DNA of 64,000 nucleotides from Paenibacillus sp. V4I3 (lineage in GTDB: Bacteria > Bacillota > Bacilli > Paenibacillales > NBRC-103111). The stretch covers positions 2,268,501-2,332,500 of the forward strand of contig NZ_JAUSZA010000001.1 in assembly GCF_030817215.1 (NCBI RefSeq). The letters run 5' to 3'. The translations under genes were made by a program, and so were the position numbers. The notes under the pieces are model-generated. The model saw only the letters and a program-made list of their open reading frames with translations, was not told the DNA's origin and ran no database searches. Positions within the stretch are counted from its first letter, which is position 1. Every line of letters begins with the position of its first letter. Below are positions 58,282 to 64,000 of the stretch, piece by piece.

Positions 58282-58548
58282 ATGGCTTTTTTGGAATATC
58301 AACTATCAACCTATCAAAAACATTTTCAAATTCGTGAACAAGATTTCGGACAACGTTGGTTGACCAAGCGTGCGAAGAAGCAAAACTCCCTTACCTTACT
58401 AGAAGAAGAGATTCATTCTCTGCGACGCAGGTTAGAACAGATGGTTTTTGATGGGGAAGAAATGACATCTGATTCCGTCGTCGAATTAAGCACAATCCTA
58501 GACCAAAAAATAAATGAATATATGCATAATGGGAAAAAAAGTCGGTGA
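58282..58548 (+). CDS. Spo0E-like aspartyl-phosphate phosphatase
   Basis: The C-terminal half matches the Spo0E family helical hairpin: LLEEEIHSLRRRLEQMVFDG, then VVELSTILDQKINEYM, where STILD replaces the usual SQELD signature but keeps the key aspartate. These small proteins remove phosphate from Spo0A and restrain sporulation. Length is 88 aa; the first 40 residues (QKHFQIREQDFGQRWLTKRA) are an N-terminal extension not usual for the family. AAGGAGGG lies 7 bases before the ATG at 58282; an ATG at 58276 is too near it. Confidence 0.78.
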   Translation: MAFLEYQLSTYQKHFQIREQDFGQRWLTKRAKKQNSLTLLEEEIHSLRRRLEQMVFDGEEMTSDSVVELSTILDQKINEYMHNGKKSR

Positions 58549-58562
58549 AAACCGACTTTTCT
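58537..58562 (+). terminator. Intrinsic terminator at the end of the Spo0E-like gene
   Basis: AAAAGTCGGT, loop GAAA, ACCGACTTTT. The stop codon lies within the hairpin, at the stem-loop border. Confidence 0.85.
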
Positions 58563-58609
58563 CGCGACTATCGATGGATTCAGATAACAAACGGAGGTAC
58601 GCTCACAAC

Positions 58610-59137
58610 ATGAAAGTGAAATGGCTGTTGGTTATGATGGTGGGGCTTATGGTGATGCTTACGGGTTGCGGCGGGCCGAAGCCGGATGTATCTATATTTA
58701 TAATGGGCTCTAATGGTTTTCCAAGTGAAGCGGGGGACAAGCTGGAGGCTTCTTTGAAATCCAAGGTGGGCGAGGTTCCTACAGTCAAAATCAATACATC
58801 ACCTATATTCTCGATGGAAAAAATGATTGTAGAGCTGGCAGCAGGAGGCAACGGCATCTTCATTCTTGCCGAAGATCAATTCAAATCACTAAGTAATCAA
58901 GCGGGATTCGTTTCTTTGGATGATACCATCAAACCGGAAGACTATCCGGATGGCGTTATTCAAATAGCAGAAGAGGGCAAACCTGCTGAAAAGCATCTAT
59001 ATGGTATTCCTCTTACAGGAAACAAATGGATGAAAGAGCAAGGTTTTGAAGGAAAAGGCTTGGTGGCTTTTATTCCTCAAAATGCTCCGAAGTTGAATGA
59101 GTCGAAGCAAGTGCTCAAAGTAATTGCACAAAAGTAA
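58610..59137 (+). CDS. Hypothetical lipoprotein
   Basis: A signal peptide with lipobox LTGC (MKVKWLLVMMVGLMVMLTGC) precedes a 155-residue extracellular domain. The domain begins PDVSIFIMGSNGFPSEAGDK and has a regular alpha/beta pattern, with VELAAGGNGIFILAEDQFKS. It does not match a family I recognise. GGAGG lies 12 bases before the ATG at 58610; the upstream frame runs through a terminator and is excluded. It precedes the cobalamin riboswitch but has no visible link to it. Confidence 0.75.
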   Translation: MKVKWLLVMMVGLMVMLTGCGGPKPDVSIFIMGSNGFPSEAGDKLEASLKSKVGEVPTVKINTSPIFSMEKMIVELAAGGNGIFILAEDQFKSLSNQAGFVSLDDTIKPEDYPDGVIQIAEEGKPAEKHLYGIPLTGNKWMKEQGFEGKGLVAFIPQNAPKLNESKQVLKVIAQK

Positions 59138-59183
59138 CAAGAAGTCTATAATCGACAAATAGATTGATAGTAAAATATGCAGC

Positions 59184-59320
59184 CATAGGTGCTGGTAAGC
59201 TCATTACGAAGAGATTGCCACTTAAAAGGGAAGCCGGTTAAAGTCCGGCGCGGTCCCGCCACTGTAATCCAGGCATGAGTTGCCAGGAGAGCCAGGATAC
59301 CTGCCCATGGTGCCGTTTAC
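59184..59320 (+). promoter_or_regulatory. Cobalamin (B12) riboswitch
   Basis: The aptamer core is clear: AAGCCGGTTAAAGTCCGG followed by CGCGGTCCCGCCACTGTAA (59231-59267 region) and the B12 box GAGCCAGGATACCTGCC at about 59289-59305. A strong terminator follows at 59396-59430 before the btuF start. High cobalamin would close the terminator and shut down the import and assembly genes downstream. Confidence 0.95.
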
Positions 59321-59395
59321 GACATCCTTCGAGGAAAAGGATCGCGTTAAATCAGGAAGCAACCTTAGGGGTTGCTGAGCGCCGCGATTTATCGT

Positions 59396-59430
59396 CCCCT
59401 TTGTTCCTTCGAGAACAAAGGGGCTTTTTT
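59396..59430 (+). terminator. Riboswitch expression-platform terminator
   Basis: CCCCTTTGTTC pairs with GAACAAAGGGG (11 bp) over CTTCGA, followed by CTTTTTT, 45 bases before the btuF start. Confidence 0.92.
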
Positions 59431-59475
59431 GTTAGGGTCAATCGAAATAAATTGTTTAGAGAGAGGGTTTGCCAG

Positions 59476-60492
59476 ATGAAAAGGAATTCAGTAAAAAAAG
59501 CATTTATTCTTACAGTAGCGCTAGTAACAGCATTTAGTCTCGCAGCTTGCGGCAAAAAGGAAACGGAAATTTCTAATCCGTCTAAGCTTGGCGGGGAGGG
59601 GACGAAAGCTCCTGCTGCAACGACGGCAGCACCATCAACAGCAGCCAAAAAGACGGTCTATCCATTGAAAATAAAGGATGCTACGGGCAAGGAGTTTACC
59701 TTTGATAAAGCGCCTGAGCGTATTGCATCTGTGTCTCCGGCGGAGACTGAAGCCCTTTTTGCAATTGGGCTGGAGGCTAATATTGTTGGCGTATCTGATT
59801 TTGATGATTATCCAGAAGCGGCGAAAACGAAGCCGAAGCTTGGCAGCATAACGAAACCTAACCAAGAAGCGGTGATCGCATCTAACGCAAATATTGTGTT
59901 TACTGGGGTTTCTATGAAATCCGATACGGTAGAAAAGCTGCGTGCTTTGAATATCAATGTGTTTAAAGTGGAGCCCAAAACGGTGGATGATGCCATTGCG
60001 AATATTCAAACATACGGAATTATTACGGATCATCAGGAGCAAGCGGAAAAAGTGGTTGCTAAGATGAAAGCGGACCGTCAAAAGGTTGTTAATGCAGTGA
60101 AAGACGTGAAGCAAGAGAACAAGAAAAAGGTATACATTGAATTTGCCCCGGGATGGACAGTTGGCAGCGGTGAATTTATGGATGAGCTTATCAAGCTATG
60201 TGGCGGGATTAACGTTGCAGGAGACGGAAAAGGCTGGTATCAAATCAGTGAAGAGAAAATTATTCAACAAAACCCAGGTGTGATTCTGTTCGCCAATGGC
60301 GTAGTTGATAGTAAGAGCAAGAAACCGCTAGAGGAAATTATCCGCACACGAAGCGGTTGGGATGCCATTGATGCCGTGAAAAATAAGCAGGTGATTGGCC
60401 TCGACCAGGACATGCTCAGTCGTCCGGGTCCAAGAATGACCGATGGGCTGCTTGAAATGGCGAAAGGCATTTATCCCGAACTGGTGAAATAA
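59476..60492 (+). CDS. btuF: Cobalamin ABC transporter substrate-binding lipoprotein (BtuF-like)
   Basis: The 338-aa lipoprotein (lipobox SLAAC) has a Thr/Ala linker and a class III binding-protein fold: RIASVSPAETEALFAIGLEA, VGVSDFDDYPEAAKTKPKLG, and ELIKLCGGINVAGDGKGWYQ. The cobalamin riboswitch upstream, and FecCD permease, ATPase and cobT-cobU downstream, identify the ligand as cobalamin or a corrinoid. AGAGAGGG lies about 8-9 bases before the ATG at 59476; the longer frame starts within the riboswitch and is excluded. Confidence 0.92.
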   Translation: MKRNSVKKAFILTVALVTAFSLAACGKKETEISNPSKLGGEGTKAPAATTAAPSTAAKKTVYPLKIKDATGKEFTFDKAPERIASVSPAETEALFAIGLEANIVGVSDFDDYPEAAKTKPKLGSITKPNQEAVIASNANIVFTGVSMKSDTVEKLRALNINVFKVEPKTVDDAIANIQTYGIITDHQEQAEKVVAKMKADRQKVVNAVKDVKQENKKKVYIEFAPGWTVGSGEFMDELIKLCGGINVAGDGKGWYQISEEKIIQQNPGVILFANGVVDSKSKKPLEEIIRTRSGWDAIDAVKNKQVIGLDQDMLSRPGPRMTDGLLEMAKGIYPELVK

Positions 60493-60493
60493 A

Positions 60494-61531
60494 ATGAAAA
60501 GAAAATTAATGCTATGGGGAGGAGTAGGGGTCATACTCCTTCTTCTTTCTATTGTGGCGAGCTTGTCGCTGGGTACCGCTAATCTTCCGGTTCTGCAAAT
60601 TGCCAGTATTCTCGCCAAGCATCTTCCTTGGCTGGGAGATCACATCGATGCCACCTGGCCGCAGTCGTCGGAACAAATTATCAATAAAGTGCGATTTCCC
60701 CGTGTATTACTCGGGATTCTTGTAGGGGCCTCACTTTCAATTGCAGGGGCAGCTTTTCAAGGTGTGCTGCGCAATCCACTTGCGGATCCTTATGCACTCG
60801 GTGTATCCTCGGGGGCTTCTGTAGGAGCCGCATTTTTAATCTATTTTGGGCTGCAAGTGGCGTGGTTTGGACAATGGTCGATTCCTATTGTTGCCTTCGT
60901 AACGGGACTTTTTTCTTTATTTCTGGTTCTTAAGCTTGCTCAGATCGAAGGGAAGCTGAAGATGGAGACGCTTATTTTATCAGGCGTGGTCATGCAGGCA
61001 TTTCTAGGGGCAATCGTATCATTCATGGTGTCTATTTCCAATCAAGTCATTAATGAAATTATTTTCTGGCTAATGGGCAGCTTGGCAATGCGAGGTTGGT
61101 CGTATACATATATCATTTCACCCTATTTATTTATCGGTTTTGTCGTGCTGCTTAGCTATGCAAGGTCGTTAAATTTACTGGCTCTGGGTGAGCGGCAGGC
61201 GTCACATCTCGGTGTTAGTGTAGAGCGTACGAAGCTGATTGTACTTATTGTGGCTACATTCCTTACTGCCGCTGCGGTATCCGTTGCTGGTGTAATCGGC
61301 TTTGTCGGGCTCATCGTGCCACATTTAGTTCGATTATTGGTAGGGCCGGATTATCGCTTGATTATTCCATTGTCCGCAATTGGCGGCGGCATTTATGTCC
61401 TCTGGGCAGATACACTTGCCCGCACCCTGCTGAGTCCAACCGAAATTCCACTCGGAGTCATCACGGCATTTTTGGGCGCGCCATTTTTTGCTTATTTGCT
61501 CCATAAGGATAAGAAAACGTTAAGAGGTTGA
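60494..61531 (+). CDS. btuC: Cobalamin ABC transporter permease (FecCD/BtuC family)
   Basis: A 345-aa permease with about ten hydrophobic segments. Family motifs: VRFPRVLLGILVGASLSIAG, AAFQGVLRNPLADPYALGVS, SGASVGAAFLIYFG, and VGLIVPHLVRLLVGPDYRLI. It starts 2 bases after the btuF stop and overlaps the frame of the ATPase gene, so the three are translated together. It forms the membrane channel for corrinoid uptake. Confidence 0.94.
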   Translation: MKRKLMLWGGVGVILLLLSIVASLSLGTANLPVLQIASILAKHLPWLGDHIDATWPQSSEQIINKVRFPRVLLGILVGASLSIAGAAFQGVLRNPLADPYALGVSSGASVGAAFLIYFGLQVAWFGQWSIPIVAFVTGLFSLFLVLKLAQIEGKLKMETLILSGVVMQAFLGAIVSFMVSISNQVINEIIFWLMGSLAMRGWSYTYIISPYLFIGFVVLLSYARSLNLLALGERQASHLGVSVERTKLIVLIVATFLTAAAVSVAGVIGFVGLIVPHLVRLLVGPDYRLIIPLSAIGGGIYVLWADTLARTLLSPTEIPLGVITAFLGAPFFAYLLHKDKKTLRG

Positions 61532-61536
61532 TCAAG

Positions 61537-62313
61537 ATGATTAAAGTGGAGCACCTTTCCCAAAGCTTTAGGGAACAACAAGTGCTGGAGAACATCAGCT
61601 TTGAGATCAAGCAGGGTGAATTTTTTGGCATTATTGGGCCAAACGGCAGCGGTAAGTCGACGTTACTCCGTCTAATATCAGGGATTGATCCTGTTAAAAA
61701 CGGAAGTGTTGAACTCGATGGCCGGTTAGTATCCGCTTATTCACGGAAAGAACTGGCTAGATGGCTTGCTGTCCTTCAGCAGGATGCGCTGCCTCCAGTA
61801 GGCTTTACGGTCCGTGAAGTGGTGGAGATGGGCCGATATCCTTTTCAGAATTGGCTCGGTGAGGAGTCGGCTGATGCGGAAGGTTTAATTGAGGGTATTG
61901 TCCGAAAGCTGCACTTGGAACCGCTGATTGATCGAACAATCGAGCGCCTCAGCGGCGGTGAACGGCAGCGTGTCGCGCTTGCTAAAGTGATGGCGCAGCA
62001 GCCACGGCTGCTTATGCTGGATGAACCAACAACGTTCCTGGATATCGGATATCAAGTACAGATGATGGACTACATCAAGGAATGGCAGTGCGAATCCGAG
62101 TTGACGGTTGTAGCTGTCCTGCATGACTTGAATTTGGCTGCACAGTACTGCACGCGATTAATGGTTGTACATAATGGCGAGCTAGCAGCGATAGGAACAC
62201 CTGATGAAATCATTACCAGCGGATTAATCAGCGAAGTGTATGGAACTGAACCGATTGTCCTGCAGCACCCCGTTAACGATGCGCCGCAAATTTTATTACA
62301 GCCAGGAAAATAG
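61537..62313 (+). CDS. btuD: Cobalamin ABC transporter ATPase (BtuD-like)
   Basis: The 258-aa ATPase has Walker A GIIGPNGSGKSTLLRLISG, the Q-loop in AVLQQDALPPVGFTVREVVE, the signature LSGGERQRVALAKVMAQ, Walker B LLMLDEPTTFLDI and the H-loop VAVLHDLNLAAQYC. It powers the BtuC channel. The ATG at 61537 is preferred; an in-frame TTG at 61528 overlaps the btuC stop. AAGAGGTTG lies upstream. Confidence 0.94.
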   Translation: MIKVEHLSQSFREQQVLENISFEIKQGEFFGIIGPNGSGKSTLLRLISGIDPVKNGSVELDGRLVSAYSRKELARWLAVLQQDALPPVGFTVREVVEMGRYPFQNWLGEESADAEGLIEGIVRKLHLEPLIDRTIERLSGGERQRVALAKVMAQQPRLLMLDEPTTFLDIGYQVQMMDYIKEWQCESELTVVAVLHDLNLAAQYCTRLMVVHNGELAAIGTPDEIITSGLISEVYGTEPIVLQHPVNDAPQILLQPGK

Positions 62314-62336
62314 TTCAGCTATAGGAGGACACAGTC

Positions 62337-63410
62337 ATGGATAAGTTGCAAGCGATTATAGATAGCATTAAGCCTGTTCATCAAGATGTGGTGAACCAAG
62401 CGAATGAGCATTTGAATCAATTGACGAAACCGCAGGGAAGCCTAGGGAAACTGGAAGATATTGCGCGTCAGGTTGCCGGAATTACGGGCGAAGTGATGCC
62501 GGTTTTTGATAAAAAAGCGGTCATCGTAATGGCCGGGGATCACGGCGTATGTGAGGAAGGGATTAGTGCATATCCGGCGGAAGTAACGCCTCAAATGGTG
62601 CTTAATTTCCTATATGGCGGGGCTGCTGTCAACGTTCTTGCCAGACATGCCGGCGCTGAAGTTGTCTGTGTCGATATGGGGGTTAATGCTGACCTGGAGC
62701 ATCCTAATCTCGTTTCTCGCAAAGTAAGAAAAGGGACACGTAATATGGCGCGTGAAGCGGCATTAACGTTGGATGAGACTGTGCAGGCAATACAAGCTGG
62801 TGTAGAAGTTGTAGATGAGTTGGTGGAAAAGGGCTATCGACTCTTTGCTATGGGAGAGATGGGGATTGGCAATACAACGGCCAGCGCAGCGATTCTGTGC
62901 GCATTGACGGGCTTGGATGCCTGCATTGCTGTTGGCCGGGGAACGGGCATTGATGATGACAAATGGCGGCATAAAGTGTCGGTTGTGAATAAGGCTTTGG
63001 CTGTTAATGGGCTTGTTGTGGGTGAGGTGAACAGATCAAGCGCTGAGTACGCGCTCGATGTGTTGATGAAGGTCGGCGGATTGGAGATCGCCGGACTTGT
63101 TGGCGTGATTCTCGGCGCAGCGAAGAATCGTTGTCCGGTGGTCGTCGACGGCTTCATCTCGTCGGCCGCTGCGCTTGTGGCGAGCCGATTAGCACCGCTA
63201 AGCGCGTCCTACATGCTCGCCTCGCACTTATCGCAGGAGCAGGGACATGCGAAGCTGCTCGAAGCGGTTGGCCTCGCAGCGATGCTGCAGATGGATATGC
63301 GCCTGGGCGAAGGAACGGGCGCGGTGCTTGCCTTTCACTTGATCGATGCCGCAGGCAAAATCATGAAGGAAATGGCGACATTCGAAAGCGCAGGCGTGTC
63401 GCGGGGTTAG
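62337..63410 (+). CDS. cobT: Nicotinate-nucleotide--dimethylbenzimidazole phosphoribosyltransferase
   Basis: CobT activates dimethylbenzimidazole as alpha-ribazole phosphate for the lower ligand of B12. The 357-aa protein shows LNQLTKPQGSLGKLEDIARQ near the start, VIVMAGDHGVCEEGISAYP, VTPQMVLNFLYGGAAVNVLA and the motif FAMGEMGIGNTTASAAILCA. VVDGFISSAAALVASRLAP and QDMGEGTG-type MRLGEGTGAVLAF lie near the end. ATAGGAGGA is 8 bases before the ATG. It lies downstream of the riboswitch operon and is probably controlled by it. The 3' part turns GC-rich. Confidence 0.95.
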   Translation: MDKLQAIIDSIKPVHQDVVNQANEHLNQLTKPQGSLGKLEDIARQVAGITGEVMPVFDKKAVIVMAGDHGVCEEGISAYPAEVTPQMVLNFLYGGAAVNVLARHAGAEVVCVDMGVNADLEHPNLVSRKVRKGTRNMAREAALTLDETVQAIQAGVEVVDELVEKGYRLFAMGEMGIGNTTASAAILCALTGLDACIAVGRGTGIDDDKWRHKVSVVNKALAVNGLVVGEVNRSSAEYALDVLMKVGGLEIAGLVGVILGAAKNRCPVVVDGFISSAAALVASRLAPLSASYMLASHLSQEQGHAKLLEAVGLAAMLQMDMRLGEGTGAVLAFHLIDAAGKIMKEMATFESAGVSRG

Positions 63411-63477
63411 CCGTTTAGGGGCATGCCGATAAAAGGCAAGCTTACGCAGTAAGCATCGATAAGGAGGCGAAGACGCC

Positions 63478-64000
63478 ATGGCGGTTTTGGTTACGGGCGG
63501 CGCGCGCAGCGGCAAGAGTTCCTTCGCGGAGAAGCTCGCCATGCATGGCAGCGAACGAGGGATTTATATCGCGACTTCCCACATCTATGATGAGGAAATG
63601 AAGGAGCGGGTTGAGCTGCATCAGCAGATGAGGCTTGCCTCGGGGTATCCATGGGATACCCGGGAGGAGCCTTTCCAACTGCGGGAGCTATTGCTCTGCT
63701 TGCAGGAGAGCGGGGAGGAAGCTGTGGTCTTGGTCGACTGTTTGACACTTTGGCTGTCCAACTGGTTGCTCCATCATGAGGGAGATGTAGATGCGTTTGC
63801 TCGGGTAATGAAACGCATAGACGAGCTTGTAGAAGAAGTCTCCTCCTACCGTGGACACCTCATCTTGGTTACGAATGAAGTGGGTGACGGCATTGTGCCG
63901 GAATATCCGCTTGGCCGCAGTTTTCGTGATCTGGCAGGACGAATGAATCAACGCTTAGCTGAGGTATGTCAGCAGGTATTCCTTGTCACTGTAGGCATAC
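63478..64000 (+). CDS. cobU: Adenosylcobinamide kinase/guanylyltransferase CobU, 5' part
   Basis: The frame is open from the ATG at 63478 (AAGGAGG, about 10 bases upstream) to the window end, so the gene is cut. The N-terminal P-loop LVTGGARSGKSSFAEKLA is the CobU signature; YIATSHIYDEEMKERVELH follows with the expected H/E residues, then VVLVDCLTLWLSNWLL and HLILVTNEVGDGIVPEYPLG, all conserved in CobU. It phosphorylates adenosylcobinamide and adds GMP, before joining to alpha-ribazole. It follows cobT by 67 bases, in the same riboswitch-led cluster. Confidence 0.95.
   Translation, partial: MAVLVTGGARSGKSSFAEKLAMHGSERGIYIATSHIYDEEMKERVELHQQMRLASGYPWDTREEPFQLRELLLCLQESGEEAVVLVDCLTLWLSNWLLHHEGDVDAFARVMKRIDELVEEVSSYRGHLILVTNEVGDGIVPEYPLGRSFRDLAGRMNQRLAEVCQQVFLVTVGI

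Overview
The window looks like chromosome from a spore-forming Firmicute of the Paenibacillus type. This is inferred from strong AGGAGG-type ribosome sites, frequent TTG/GTG starts, a T-box in front of pheST, a Spo0E-like phosphatase, a sporulation-type histidine kinase, and the neighbours zapA, cvpA and mutS2. Base composition is mostly moderate (about 45-50% GC by eye), with clear GC-rich patches at pxpA, the SRPBCC genes and parts of pheT, mutS2 and cobT.

Layout. 1-4.1 kb: end of a phosphonate-type permease (phnE), a small protein, a PhnD-like binding lipoprotein and a cytoplasmic 5'-nucleotidase-like enzyme. 4.1-7.6 kb: an esterase and the 5-oxoprolinase genes pxpB-pxpC-pxpA. 7.6-8.9 kb: a long leader-like region with two very short ORFs, each closed by an intrinsic terminator, ahead of a small helix-turn-helix (Mor-like) regulator. 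8.9-11.8 kb: a broken AraC regulator, a Gfo/Idh/MocA oxidoreductase and a TIM-barrel isomerase, probably a sugar or inositol pathway. 11.8-15.3 kb: a decaying mosaic with gene remnants, two pieces of a TetR regulator, an epimerase, an SRPBCC gene, and a second SRPBCC copy fused to the first codons of the epimerase. 15.3-22.6 kb: signalling and regulation (gamma-glutamylcyclotransferase, CheY-like receiver, Hpt-REC-GGDEF-REC, BlaR1-like M56 peptidase, PAS kinase, MarR-DoxX). 22.6-27.2 kb: PhzF-like enzyme, NikR, DUF2203, CopC-CopD fusion, SDR.

27.5-35.7 kb is a coherent alpha-1,6-mannan locus: GntR/LacI-type regulator, GH125 exo-mannosidase, ABC sugar importer (binding protein and two permeases), one exported and one cytoplasmic GH76 endo-mannanase. 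The exported GH76 would cut mannan backbone outside, the ABC system import oligomers, and the internal GH76 and GH125 finish them. A sigma-A promoter with a cre-like site lies before GH125, and a strong terminator after the binding protein would lower permease expression relative to it.

36-46 kb: glutaminase, aldo/keto reductase, MarR-controlled DHA2 efflux pump, T-box-controlled pheST, a ZapA with a huge Q-rich coiled-coil tail, and cvpA. 46.2-49 kb: an odd interval with T-poor low-complexity repeats, repeated TGTA...TACA dyads, a transposase zinc-ribbon domain without its catalytic domain, a CuA-type cupredoxin and a holin-like membrane protein. 49-58.6 kb: mutS2, PspA, DUF350, MFS, cysK, GNAT-like, Lrp/AsnC with an aminotransferase, Spo0E-like protein. 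58.6-64 kb: a lipoprotein, then a cobalamin riboswitch controlling a B12 importer (btuF-btuC-btuD) and cobT-cobU, the last cut by the window end.

The most unusual parts are the short-ORF/terminator leader at 8.0-8.6 kb, the epimerase::SRPBCC chimera with its TetR remnants and shared ATTGATCAAT sites, the repeat/dyad region around 46-47 kb, and the extended ZapA. Several genes look interrupted by one or a few missing bases (about 4.0, 9.15, 15.0 and 38.06 kb), which may be true decay or sequencing error. All family names come from reading motifs; no database search was run.
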